Part shown: positions 12,805 through 27,800 of the stretch, piece by piece | Layout: the number at the start of each line of letters is the position of its first letter | Numbering within the stretch: the first letter of the stretch is position 1 | DNA from: Chrysoperla carnea | Lineage: Eukaryota; Arthropoda; Insecta; Neuroptera; Chrysopidae | DNA: 64,000 nt | NCBI RefSeq assembly: GCF_905475395.1 | Contig: NC_058338.1 | Coordinates: 44,861,935-44,925,934, forward strand | Direction: 5' to 3' | Notes under the pieces: generated by a model | The model's database searches: none | The model's input: the letters and a program-made list of their open reading frames with translations, nothing else | What the model was told of the DNA's origin: nothing | Program-made: the position numbers and the translations under genes

Positions 12805-15800
12805 CTAGCTATCATAACTTGAACTATTATGATGATCTGCTTGCGGGGATGGAGGTGTTGATAAATTTGAACTGTTATTACTTGCTATTGAATGACGTGG
12901 ACTCGTTCGCTCGGGCTAGAAAAAATTTATATTAATTGTTAAAACACACTTTGCATATTGAAAATAGAAGATATGAGTTAGTTCTAAAACACGCCATCAT
13001 AATGTCATATCTTTACGTTTTTTTTTTAACCTAAGGCACAAGTTATAAAGAATCCAGGCCGCACAAAAGTTAAATTTGCTAACCAACCAACTATTTGATT
13101 ACTAAAAATGATTTCAAAGTCGAGGATTTATTTTAATGGGAAAGATATTCTATAAAAAATAAAATATAATGAGATATCCTATATTCGCAGATGGATAAAT
13201 TAATTACAAAGTTCGAGTTAGGCGTGGTAGTTACACAGAAGCTCTGGACATTCTAAAGTAACAAATCAGTCAGCTAGTAGGAAATGCCATAGTAAACATA
13301 GATAAGTTGGAAGAAAGCGAGCGGAGGGAGCGTAAAAGGCTCGATAGAGTACAATGTGTATATTTTTTGCAAAGTTCGCCGAATGAAAACCATTAAAACT
13401 GTCCTAACCTAATTTTTCTACGCTTGGACGTACAGATATACGTAAATAGATTAATTACCCCATTTATTAATCATATTAAAAAAAATTTAGGATTATTACT
13501 TCTAACCATTACAAAATACACGAAGTATACAAGATTCACCGACAAAAGAACATAGATATTTTTCAAGTTCTTCAAAGCTGTTATAATAAAACTTACCTTC
13601 ATGTTATCATGAAGAGATATAAGACTAGAAGTTCGATCTCCACCAACACCACCTCGGCTATGTGAAGATTTTGTCGTACCCGTGGAAGACGGTGGACCAT
13701 GTGACGTTGTTGATGATGAACCAATACCACCAGAACCTCCTCCGTTATAAGCGGTTGGGGGTGGTGCTGGAGGTTGTAGTGGTCTCGGTTTTGGAGGTAA
13801 CGGGGCAGATTTTGTAGGCTGTCGTTAAATAAAATTTTTTTTAAATTAAAAAATATTAAAAGATAAATTTAAAAAGTATAATTCCTATAAACGTATTCAA
13901 ACAAGTATTCAATCATAATTCCAAGGTGGCGATATTATGCAAATCTCTGATTTTTCTCAGACCATTCCTTCTGAAATGGTTACCCTTAATTATATTTAAT
14001 TTGTACGTTTATTGTCGAAACTTCAAAGTTATTAGATTTCTCCTCGCATTGCGGGGGAATTTTTCAAAACTTTTATTATTAAAAAATAATTAATTATCTA
14101 AATTTTAAAACTTTATCTATTTTTCAATGTTTTAATAAAAAATAATATCACCAAAATCTAATAATCAATAATTTTTTACTCTGACTTCAATTTTGAAACT
14201 ATTATAATGCTAATAAATATTCTATAACAGTTTCTTACCCTATGTATTGAATGTTGTGACAAATAAGAGGACGGTTGTTGCTGTTGCTGTTGTTGAATGC
14301 TAGTAGGACCTGGAGCTGGACCTGCAGTCTCTACAGTAGTAGTTAAATCAATTAAACGTTGTATTTGGATACCATCACCAGGGCCCATATGTGAAATATG
14401 ATTAAAGTTTGTTGGTGCTGATATTAATTTTGAACGACGATCCAATCTTTAAGAAAAATGTTACGTTAAACAACATATTTACAACTTTTTCAAAATTCAA
14501 CTTACATTCGTTGCGTACGATTTCCTTCTCGCATTGAAAATCGGCGTGTTGGTCTTTGAATTCTATCATACGTGTTGATATTAAGTAAACCATCTGAAAA
14601 ATTAAGTACATAAACTATTAAATTGAGCTGGTGTTTTTCGAATTTGAATAGCTGAAAGAATTTCAATAAAATGTTTAATGGTTTTCCATTAAACGTTACT
14701 TTACTTTAGGAGAATATTTCATGTCATTTTGTGTCATAAATACCAGACAAATGACAATCACATTTAACTATCGGGAGCATGATTTCAACAGTGACTGAAA
14801 AATGAATTTTTCTAAGATAACTTTTTTAATGAGTTATTAGATATTTTTATTGGAGTTATTTTCGTGTTTAAAGACGGTTTTAAAATAAAATTTAATAAAA
14901 ATGCATTTCACAAAATTTTTAATATAACAAAAAAACTTCGGTTGATTTTTTTTTTCAATACAAAGATTATTAAACTAAACATTATAAAATTTATTTTGTG
15001 GCTATAAAATTAAGTTACCAAGAAAAATATATCAGCTATAAAAATTTCGATAACTTTACATCATTAATTATTTAATATTTTCGAATTTATCGATATTTTT
15101 ATCAAGGCATCAAAAATAATGAAATTTTCCGATGTATAATTTTGTTTATTTTAGTGAAGAATGGATTTTTTTAATTACAAATATAATATAATGCCACACA
15201 GTTCTACAAAATTGGTTTCGTATTACAGACGCTTATCATGATAAAGAATAATGTAAAAATACTTACGTTGATGACTATTTCCTAACTGAATTACATTTGG
15301 TAATTCATTGACTAAACAATTAACAAGAAAACCTTTTGAATCCAATGGTTTTGCACGTTTGACATTTAATGTTTGTACCCATTCACCGGTATTTACATTA
15401 AAAAAGTCTAAATGTGTTTCACTAAATACCAATAAGAATCCATCATTGTGACCTAAAAATCAATTTTAAATATAAAGCTATACAAATACACACAAAAAAT
15501 TCAATACGTACAAACTGCATGTGGTACGGCTGGATACATAATTTCAGTTTCACGACTTTTACGTCCACTAACATCAACATAAACAGCTAATGTTCTAAAT
15601 ACTAATAATGTTTCACCACGTGATAATTCTATGGCACATAATGCATCACAACCACTATATTGTAGGAATGCACGTAATTGATTTTCCGGATGAATTAAAG
15701 CTAGAAAAAAATTGAATTAATCAAGTGACGTGTTTTTTTTATCAAATATATTTTAAATGTGCGCTTTAATTAAATGCTATTAAATAATGACATATTATGT

Positions 15801-18800
15801 CATTGAAATGATCTATCCATCTAATTTCGATTTCATTCCGCCCAAAACGATACGTTGAACAGAATACTATACAAAAGGGGAAGTTTTTGAGATCATTCGA
15901 GGATTAAGTAATCGTAGAACATCAGGTAAACATTGGTTGAGCTCTTCAAATACGTTGGTAATCGCCTAATATATAAAATTTGTAACGTATATCATCGTAC
16001 GAAATGTTGAAAAAATGCCTTAATTATAGAAATGTACCGATTTTTTGTTGTATAAAAAAGAATATGATCCCAATTCGTGTAGCTGTAAGACTTGAGACTT
16101 TAAAATTTCTTTAAATCGCGGTTCATTCATTCAAATGACTATATTATTTATGTAACGTAAGATCTACAATGACCTTTAGGGTTCATTTTATAATAGTGAC
16201 ATGGATATAACCTACTAAACTATTTACCTAGCTTTGCAGCTACTAAACTATTATAAAATACTACAACTACTACACCTTTTTATAAAAAAAAAAAAAATTT
16301 GAAATATCTTATAAACCCATAAATTAGAAGAAAAAAATCTTTAAAGACTTTTAGATGCGAATCAAGTATTATTGGTATATAGCTGGAAGACTTAAAGATA
16401 TGAGCGCAATAACAGTGACAAAATTCTAAATAGTTTTAAACTCTAAACCTGAGGAAAATTTTACTAAATGTGGACATGATTCGATGACGAACGAGATCTG
16501 ATTCTGGAGCAATCGTGGAAATCTAAAATTGTACTGTTTCTGAGGCCAAGGTTGCTATAAAAGACTATAATGCTGGAATTTTTTTTTAATTAAACTAAAA
16601 ATGAACAATTAAACACTTACGCATTGGATTTTGTTCCATTAAAATTGAATAAACTGAAAAACCAGTTTGATATCCAACACATAATCGTCCATCTGATAGT
16701 ATTTGTAACGATTGTACTATTGTTGTAAAATTAATTTCCCTAAGTCGTCGATGCCGTGATTTTGTGCGTGTTATTTCATATATTATAATTTGTGACGCAT
16801 TCTACAACATTTAATTCAATATTTTATACTTTTACTTAATAAATAAATAAATTTTAACTAAATACAAACCTGTTTTTTTGTAGCCACACATAAACAATAC
16901 AAAGATTGTGTGGATGGAGACCTTGACATAATTGGTCCAGCAGTTAATGTTATACATCCTTTACTTTCAGCAACTTTTATCCATTCAACATCAGCACCAT
17001 CTAATGCACGAACCGGTACTAAACGAACATGTCGTTGTTTACCACTGACGACAACAATCAATTGTTCATCAGCAATGTACCAAAGTTCATAAATTTTTTT
17101 ACTTTCACCAACTTTAGCAATTTCTGTAAAAAAATAAGAACTTAGTTTATTTTAAAATTAGTAATTATTTTGTCAAACAGAATCTGAAATTTATAATTCA
17201 AACATTTAACATTTACTGTCACGGTTTCATCATAATCCTTATGGAAAATCAATCAGAAAAGAAGGTGATGTGTATGCCTTTTCAATTAAAAGTTATAATC
17301 GGCACAACGCACAAGGTCGACGAATGAAACATTTTCATGTTACATCGTTATGGAATTCAAAAACCAAGAAAAATACGTCATTGTAAAAAAATTTTAAAAC
17401 TTAAATAAAATCTGGTTGTAATGGCGACCCTTATGTCAATCATGTCAACAAATCAAAATTGCAACAATTGGGTAGAAAACAACGCTCCGTGCAGTACCGT
17501 GCATGAGTATTATTTCAGAGTTACCATAGAAACGACACCCTACCTTATTAATATAATTGTATAGACACATAAGTCTATGGATAGTATATATGGTTTACAT
17601 TGAAAATTTAATACTATTTTCTAACAAATTTAAATGAGTAATTATGCTAATTTACATTTAAAAAATATTATTTATGCAATTCCATTCACAATTTCTGATG
17701 CAACAAATTTCATATATTAAAATTTTCATATCATGTTTCATATGATAAACTAATCAATTCTAAGTTAACTTACCACTATGATCTAAATCCACACAAAATA
17801 AACCTTCTTCGGCACCAATAACAAGGCGATCTGAATCAATTATAATACCTGACATAGCATTCTTCGTAATACTAACTGTATTATCTAATAATTCTCTGGC
17901 ATGGAAGATCTATAACAAAATTAAGAATATTTTTTATTATAATTATGAATTTTTCCTTAAAATTTATTTTCTATTGAATAATGACATTCTATCGAATTTA
18001 AGACTTACACATGTATTTGGAAGATTATTACGTTTGAGAATTCGATGTAATTCAGTTAATGCAACAACCCATTTCGTTTTCTCATTTTCTGTGTCAGCTA
18101 ACATTAACGTATGATTTTTTGGGCCTGGTGCTTCAATCAATGATGTTGTTATCTGTAAATCATTAGTGAAAATAAATGTTGAGTGTGATAATTCATCGTG
18201 TGAACTTTTTTGAAGTATGTTCTTTTTTTTTCATTAAAATTGGTTTACAACCAGTGACAATAACGCAAAACAAACATAAAAAAAGCTCGTGAATAGAAAA
18301 TTTCCATTATTAAGGTCACCCCCTCCTCTCCATTAGATACTCCCTATTATTATAGATTTTTTTTATAGAAACGATATTTTTATCATTTCATGTTTTTGCA
18401 CACATGAAATGTTTACATTAACGGGCGGTTAAGGAGCCAGGAGGTAACATTACCAAAAGATGCTTCCTTAATATGAACTTAGTAGCTCCTAAGAAGAGCG
18501 TTTTTTGACACATTTTTCTTATACCAAAATGTTTGTTTAGTTCTACCATATCACCTCCTAGATCAGTGATTCCTAAAGTGGTTCATATGAGCCAATTTAG
18601 GGGTCCATGTTAACAAAAAAAAATAATTAAGGGTCTGTGATATGCAAACGGGGGTCCAGGATAGTCAATTTCGTTTAAACAGGTTGTGATTTTATTTATC
18701 ACTTTTCATTAATGGCATAGCTCACACATAGTTTTTTGCAGGCGATGATTAGTAATCAATTTTCAATAAACTTCAAACTTGTAGGAACTTGCACATATAC

Positions 18801-21800
18801 ATACAAGCTTTTACATCTCATTATAGTTAGAAATGAGTCAAAATACATTTGAAGTTTGTGTATTTTCAAAAATGCAATTGGTAAGGGGTCCAAACAAAAC
18901 CGAAAAACATGGCCAATAGTCGATGAGATTAAAAAGTTTGGAGACTTCTCTCCCAGATTATTGTCAATTCATTCTATACCATCTTACTACTTTACTGGGT
19001 CAATGTAAACTAAATACAAAAATTTGAACTTACCCTAAATATACAAGGAATATCCTTTTTCGCAGCATGTATAACATCTGACTCTCGTACACCACTAACA
19101 GTAAACTCGGGATCTCGCATATCTAACACTTGTGATACCCATACACTGGGTAACGCATTACGATCCGGTGATATATCATACAGAAATAATTTAAAATCAC
19201 ATACAACAACAAATTGTCGTATCCAACCTTTTTTAACACCACCTTGTTTTGGTACTTTCACGTAACCTTCATACGCAGTACCAATTCCACGCGTTGGATC
19301 AATACCTAACGGTCGTTTAGTTTGATGTGCTGGTATGGGACATGTTGTTGGTAATTTATGACAACACGCAGCGTGACATGCTAGCCCACATACTTCGCAC
19401 ACAACACCTTGCCGTGCTAAACCAACCATTAAAGATGTACAATGGCTACATTTTGTGGGTGCGGAAAATGTTCGCACTAAGAATTGATGAGTACGATGAT
19501 GTATTTGGCTTGATGGTGTACCAGGTATGATATGACTTCCATGATGACTAGGTATTGATGGTGGATGTTGATGTTCCTAGAAATAATAAAAAATTTCTTG
19601 AATTTTCAAAAAATAATATTTTTTTTTTGTTATGTCTAGTCACACGTTAGCGAAACACACTCTTGAGGTAAAAGTAAAGAGTAAAAAGTGAGTTCGAGTT
19701 CGTAAATGAGCAACATAAGTCAATTGGGTCTGGACCTATGGGTCCGTAGGACCCATCTTATAAACCGTTAGAGATAGAACAAAAGTTTAAATATAAAAAA
19801 TGTTGTTTGAAACATTTTTTCGTAAACATCACTGTTTACCCGCGAGGGCGCAAATTAGGCGTAAATTGTATAGTATATATTATATAAATTGTATATGTAT
19901 GTGCAATGTGAGTAATCAACACTATTTATGCATGGTATTTCAACAATTAATTCAGTCAATTGTTTGTTTTCACTTATTATTTTTTAAATATTGTTCTACA
20001 GTAAACTAATAGCATTTGAGAAATGTTATAACTCGGTTATCATGTGACTAGACACGTTATTTACAGTCCAATAAATGCTCACCAAACTTAATTCAGATAA
20101 ATTGGATTTGGAACTAGTAATGGATAGGGCACGATTATCTTCAATATCACCTTCTTCACTTTCAATGGAACCACCATGATACAACATGGCTGCATTTGAT
20201 TGTTGACCAGTAGTTGAAGACGATTGTTGTTGGGGTACGGTGATCGATTGTTGACTAGCACTCTTTTGATTACTTAAAAATTGATCCAAGTATGACATTT
20301 GCGACGAAGGTCGTTCCAAAACTGTAAAATAATTCATAATTAACAATTTAATTTAGTCGAAAAATAATTGAAAAATGAATAAACTCTCTAAGCTTCAAAA
20401 AATTTCAAAACTTTTTTAAAAAACACAAAAATAAAAATATATTATCACATCATATGGCTTCCATTATATTATTAGCAACTACCTCTTCTCCATGAATAGA
20501 GAAGGTTATCTTATATGAACCAAGAAAATTAAACATCACCAAAGCTAGTATTAGTGTTGGAATTGTTTTATGATAGTTTTCCATCGATTCAATTGATTAA
20601 TAGATGCGATCAAAACATCTCATAATTTCAATAACAAAAAATTAAAAAAAATTAATTAATTTATTAAAAAATAAATTTGATTTAAACTACACTTTGAATT
20701 TAATTTAATTGTTGCCTAAAATATCGTAATCATGCCTGTGAATTTTCTGAGCGCATTACATCATAAAAGTTACATCGACGAAAAATACATCTTTTATGAA
20801 CTTCTAATCACCGGACAATTAATAGTATGCCGCCCAGATAAATGGGGGAGAGGGTATTTTGAGAATTATTTTTAGTACTAATATCGAAGTTTAAGTTTTC
20901 GGCATGTAACAATTTATTTTATGGCTAAAAGTTTATTTTCTTGGTTTAGATATTTCACATTTTTTACAATATAATGAAAGCAGTTTGAAAAAATATTTTT
21001 TACATTGTAAAGCACTGTAAAAAATTTTTTAATTAAAACAAATGAACAATAAAATGGATCATAATTTTGTGTGATCTAAACATCTCATAATTTCAATAAC
21101 AAAAAATTAAAAAAAATTAATTATTAGTGATTTTTGAAAATATCAACAAGATCAAAATGTAATGTTTCACTGCAAATAAATTAAAAAAAAAATACTTTTT
21201 TTTTACAAGAAAACATATCAGAAACAGACAAACAAACAAAAAATTAATTAATCAAATGCATATTAGCACTGAAATGAGAAAGCTTTTTTTCATTATCAGA
21301 AACAAAACAAAAAAAGTTATGCACAGTTTAAAATTTTGAATTTTTTAGCACTAATAAACCAATCCAAATATAATTAAACTGATAAAGCCCAAATTCAAAA
21401 ATTTTTTTCATTTTCAAAGGGTTGAAATATTTATTCTGAACTTATCTAATAGTTTTTGTAATTTTTGAAACTAGGCTTTATCGAGTTGAAAAATCAAATC
21501 AAAAACATTTTTTACGGCATTCAAAATGAGTTCTATAATACAAAATGAAAATAATGAAAACCTATTAAATGAAAAATGATTTGTTCTAAGTTAACAAACG
21601 AATTTATCAAAGAGAATTTGCTTGAAATTATTCATTCGATATATTTTCAATATTACGATAATGTTTTTTATATACCTTAAAAATGTACTCATTGAGAATA
21701 CCGAGCGGCAAAGATATCTTTAATTTCTTGATATTAAAACATAATTTTCAATTCAGAAACAGTTGCCATAAAAACGATAGAATTGAAATTTTGAACAAGA

Positions 21801-24800
21801 CTGAAAGAACTGAGAGAGTTTTGCTTACGCGAGCCTCAATAGAGATAGTCTGCCGCAGTAGTTAAGAAAAATAATGCACTTAGAATGTGAGTTTTTGTTA
21901 ATTTTTATAATTTATAGTATGTAATTCGATTCTACGGTTCTTCTAACACTTTTTATGTAAAAATTAACAAGCAAGTACTTCATAATTGTGCTAAAATGGT
22001 CCAAAAAAATAGGAGATTACCTTTTAACATGAGCAATTTATCTCATTTTAAGAAAATCGTAAATGATATTAGATTGATTTATGAAGAAAAAAACAATATT
22101 TCTAAGCTAAGAGCCACCTGACCACAACGATGATCGTAATGTATTTAAATTTTATTATAGGATGGAGATTCGGGTGGAAAAGTGAATTTCAAATTTCCTT
22201 TTTTTGTAAAAAGGTTGTTGTTAAAAAGGTTGTAAATAGAAAGTAGACAATCAAAGATTTTGAACTAAAAGTTTTATTTGTGACAACGGCAAAGCGGTAA
22301 TATTATCGAAAAATCGATAAAACGATAATTTAATATGTGTATTTTAACAATTGGCAAATTAATAAAATCTTTTTCTTTGATTTTGCGATATGACCTTCAA
22401 ATTCAAATTTTACGATGTCGTAAATAACACTTTCAGCTAACAAATTTTGATTTCACTCAAGAATAAGCTATGGCCTTTTCATTTTTAATACAAATGTTAA
22501 ATTCTAAAAATCTATATTCCCGAGAAGTCTTCAGTCAATAATTTAAAAAATTTACAAATAATTCCAATCAGCGTTATGGTCAAGCAGGGATTGTTGCTGC
22601 AGCCTTTTCAATTTTTACTGCCCTAAATTCAATAGATCTTAGTTATATATCCAACTTTAAAATTAAATGTTTATTTTTTATATCAAGAAAATTTGACTAT
22701 GTAAATTGATTTCATTGACACCCGGTATATCAGTTTTCAAAACACTAGAAACTAAATTAAAAAATGACTAGATTATATTTAACTTTTGTAATCTTATCAG
22801 TATCAAAATATAAAAAATAGAAATTCTCTTTGAATTAATGAAAACTATAGTATAAATTCTTAAGTTTTTTTTTGGCATATCATTATTAACAAAATTAGCA
22901 AAAAAAATTTCAAAAATGTTATGTATTTGTTTTAATGAGAGCGAATTATAAACGAACAGCAGAGAGTGGGGGCCGTTACACAAAACGGACACTACACAAA
23001 CGCAAAACAAAAACGAACCATCAGCGGGTCGCAGATTTCCATCCGTCACTCCAGACGTAGCAGCTTGCAGTGTTCAGTAATAATTTCAGTATATAAAATT
23101 TCATCTCAAATTTTGTTGGATTATAATAAAAATTTTTTCTGATTTAAACGTCATAGGAATATAAAACCGTAATAAGGTTTCAAAGTTTGAAGGAGTGTGC
23201 TCGAAAAATATCAAGTAAACAATTCTGTATTCTACATTCAATTAACGGAGTTTAAAAGGGGGGTCTCTTTAAAAAGACATTCATAATGATTTAAAAGTTA
23301 ACTGAAATTAATAATCGATAAGAGAAAGAAACCAATTTATCAGTTTAAATTTGAAAGTTGTTCCTTTTAAAAAGCAACATATTTTCGAAATAAGAAAAAA
23401 ACTAGGTATAATTTGAACGCAAATTATATTTCTAGCTGTGTTTTCATTCGAGAAATTCATTGAATATTTTGGAAAATATTTCAAAAAAATGTATTTATTT
23501 TTTTTGAACAATTTAAATATAAAGTGATCTTCTATTTCTTATCAGTTACATATCCGAGGAGATTTTTAAATGTTTAGTTTCAAGTTTGTAACGCTTAAAA
23601 ATATTGATGCTACGAACAAAATTTTGGTATAGGTGTTCATAAAATCACCTAGAGTCTTTTTCCGGTTGTCCGCCTGTCCATCTGTGATCATGATAACTCA
23701 ACAACGAAAAGAGATATCGAGCTAAAATTTGAACAGCGTGCTCAGGACGTAAAAAGTGAGGTTGAGTTTGTAATGAGCAATATAAACCAATTGGGTCTTT
23801 CTTGGGTCTTCCGGTCCATCTTGTAAACCGTTAGAGATAGAATAAAAAATAAACAACTTTTGTTTGAAATATTTGATCGTAAACATCAATATTTACCCGT
23901 GAGGGCGCAAATTAATTTATAACATTATACAATATATATTATGTGGGAATATGTGTGTCTGAGACCATAGTCGTGTTACTTCGTGCTTTCAACAGACATT
24001 TCTTATCAGTATAACGGTGCTTTCTACAGACATTTAATATTTCTTAAGTCAATAATTTATTATTTTTCTTTAAGAAATAGAGTATCACTACATGGAGTGC
24101 TAAATGTCTGGAGATAGGTCGTCTCTTATTTAGTAAGTTAGAGAGAGTAGCCTCCAAAATAGCCATTAAAAAGTAGTATTGTTTGGCCGCTTAAGATATA
24201 GTAAAGAAATATATGAGTTTTAAACTACGCTATACATTTATATTTTACATTTGCTCTCGATTATTTTCTTACCCCCATCAACCAAACAGAAACTCATTCT
24301 AAATCTCCAAATAAATACAAAATGTACAGCCACCTAACCCATCTTAAAATTAAGATAAAGTTTATTTCTATGTATTTTCCGTCGCTGAAGACGATTATCA
24401 CTTTTTCTAAAAGAAGATCACCTATACGATTCAAATATTAGTCAAAAAAGTAGATTTATGTAAATTGTAGCATATAAAATGCAAAATTTATTTACGCAAC
24501 TATAAATTAGGTGAATATTCCTGATTTAGGAATAGTTATTTAGAGTTTAGATTTTGTTAAGTTAACTTCCAGGAATTTCATTGGAGATTAGATGTTAATT
24601 AGGAAAAATAATAAGCAATAAAAATAAATTTATATATAAATTTCTTAGTAATAAACGTTCAGACCCGGTAACATTGTAATTTTCCAACCTAATTCTTACA
24701 GCAAAAGATTATGTTTTTCTCTAATCAATAGACTAGTTTTGGAAAATTTCCAAGATGAACACAGTTACATTTGGTGCGAAGTGGTAAATCTAAATTTTAA

Positions 24801-27800
24801 AAACTAACTGTTATTGAATGTAGAACACACATTGCCTTTGTAAAAATAAAAACAAAATAATAAACTAACACAAAATCAAAATATTTTGAGTAACAACGTA
24901 AAAATTTATTTCAATTTTAATATAAATTAACACACTAACTAAATAACAAATTTTTACACTAAAGATTAATAAAAAAATTGTGAAACGTATCAAAATTCAC
25001 AGAATTTATAAATAGAGCTTGAACACAAGTAACATTAATCCCCAAATGCAGGAGGAGATACCGATGACTAAGGGCAATTGACGGAACCACGAACCCACTG
25101 TCAAGTTAAAATAAAAAAAAAAAAAAACAAATATTCTACTAAAATCATCAACATTTCTATTTAAAAATTATTATTAATTTAGTTTTGAGTGTGGTTTTAA
25201 TTTATAGTTTTGTAGTTTCAAAAAATTCCATTTCAACACAGATTCATCAAAACATAATCAACATGAACAAATTAGCGGCAGCGGCTCGCTCTAAATCACA
25301 CTTTCATTTTGAAACACTACATTTATCAGTTAGAGTGTATGCCCATTGAAATTTAGTAAAATTTTGGTGTTCGATATATCAAAATTTGTGAGAACCTGCG
25401 ATGATTTATCCCTTAAAAGTTGATGTAACCATTTTAGCCAGATGATCGGTGGTACCCAATAATATTTAGGATCAAAATTTAATGACAAGTTCAAAATTCT
25501 AAAGCAAAGACGAAAGCAAAAAAGAAAAGTAGTACATACACGTTGAGCCCTAAATTTACATTCAGAGATTGTTTTTGACGCAAAGTTTTATTTATCGAAC
25601 CGAAAAAAATGTGTCGTTGTGTGTCAAGGCAAGGCAATTCAGAAATTTCAATTTTTCCTCTAATGAATGTGGGATTTTTCTACAGAAATTTCCCCAGTAA
25701 TTTCAATCTGGTATAACTCGATTAATACAGATTTTCAACGAAAATTAGAGATACATATGAATTACATGATAGTATTTTAAACTATCCTGAAAAATCCATA
25801 TTCATTCCGATTTGACCAGAATGTCTAAAACAGAATGAGGGATTTATCGTCTATGAAAGCGTTATTGTTAACGCCAAAAACGTGCCTCCTTTTACTTTAT
25901 TATTTTGAATTACGTCTAAATAATAGATAAATGGTTGGCCATTGTTGGAAAGAATTTTTGTAGAAATTTGTATCAATCTCACTAGTACTTGATGAATTGT
26001 TTGGTTTATTTAATATTAAATCAAATTTCTAAAAGACAGCAATCATTTCTTGAAGAAATTTGATTTCTTAAGACTGTATTGGCTATAAATGGTTTATTTA
26101 ACTGTATAATAACATATTCTCACCCCAAATATATGGAGTCACAACTCCTTTTCCATTTTAAAGATTGTACTAAAAATTAATATTACTAAGAAAAATAATC
26201 AAAAAATAGCTTACATCCTTCTCCTGAATCTAAACGATTTTGCAATTCTTTTAACTGCAATTCCTTATTTTTAACATCCTCGGCCAAATTATTAAATTGT
26301 TGACGAAATTCACGTAGTTCTCTAAATATTTAAAAATTTGTTTGTGATTTTTTTTTTTTTCGAGTACATCAAATTTAAACTTACTTTTGTGCAGCAATCA
26401 ATTCTGATCGCGTTGTTGATAATTCTTCATTGATAGCTTGTTTCGCTTGAATCTCACTTTGTAAACTACTTTGTAAATTTAACAATTCCATTTTATCCAA
26501 TTTTTGTGATCGTCGATTACGCCAATTTTTATCAGCTGATCCTGATTGTAATGAAACACCTAAAATATTATTATCATGGACATAAACCGTTGTAATCATT
26601 TCCAGAATGTAATGTTCTGGCTTTACCTGTATGTTTTAAGTATTCTAGCTCTTCGGTCATTTTAGTTGCTAATGCTTGTAAATATCCTCGAGCGTCTTTT
26701 TCGTCGTTTACCCATTGAATAATTTCGGTAATTTGATGTTCCCATTGTACAATTGCATCTTTTTTACTTCGTAAATCTTCATATTCGGTTTCTAATTGAT
26801 GTCGTTCATTTTGTACTCGATTCATGGTTTCTTTTAACTAAAAATTATCAAAAATATATAAATTCGGAGTATAAAAACTAAAAACATTACAAATAATTTC
26901 TCAAAAGCTAGAAACTGAAGATGTTTATAGAAAAATCTACCAATAATTCTGGAGATTTGGGTTCTATATTATACGTATTCTAAAATCATCAAAGATTTTT
27001 TTCCTAAAAATTTTATTAGACCAATTTATTTTGATATTCCGTCTTTTGCCCCATAAGATTGATTATCTAATAACAATCCCCTGAAATAACATTCAAGGAG
27101 AACAAATTGTTGGAATCCTTGAGAAATTAGAAACCAGCAGGCATAAAACTTCAAGAGGGCAAGAGGATCTATGGGTCTAATTTTAGGGACACGATTGCGA
27201 TATTTCTCTTATTATTCATTATTATTGTTATTAGGATCATCTATAGTCTTTAAAAAAAGCAGTGAATTCCGAACGTATAGACAAAAATTTGTTTTCCGAA
27301 ATAATTTCCTACTTTTGTCATTTTACAAGGCCCTAAATTTTGTTGGGTAATTGAAATTCGGTTTCTGATCCGATTGCTGTAGTTTACTTATTACATTTCT
27401 TTAAAAAAAACAACATCACTACATATTATAAAACAAAGTCGCTTTTTCTGTCCCTTTGTCCTTATGTCCCTTTGTACGCTTAAATCTTTGAAACTACGCA
27501 ACGGATTTTGATGCGGTTTTTTTTAATAGGTAGAGTGATTCAAGAGGAAGGTTTTTATGTATAATACATCCATATTATAGTAGAGTAAGGGGTTGAAATA
27601 GGGATTGAAAGGGATATGCTTCAAAAACTAAAAAAGTTGTGCATCGATTAAGCTAAAATATTGACACGATATACAACCAGCTTCAAAGATATATTGTTTT
27701 TATCTACTTTTAACCTTCGGAGGGTAGAAAGGTGTAGCGAGAAAGTGGGAAGGAATTATCGAATATTTACAAATATACCTAAGTGGGGTATCAAATAAAA

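Larger units (their letters stand above)
20322..26214 (-). other. Large gek intron between coiled-coil and C1 modules
   Basis: At 5.9 kb this is by far the largest gek intron, and it falls exactly between the coiled-coil region and the C1-PH-CNH-CRIB region. It contains an exact direct repeat (20613-20658 and 21078-21123), a dispersed repeat copy (23570-23965), a GC-enriched block (22955-23075), and a candidate alternative last exon with its poly(A) signal (24905-25097). The remainder is AT-rich sequence in which I recognise nothing. Confidence 0.85.

Noticed and set aside
22768-23049. 93-codon minus frame starting [13 protein letters not shown]
   Set aside because: After about 40 codons it is low-complexity AT translation. 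It has no recognised domain and no convincing donor; only the GC-rich block is kept as an observation.
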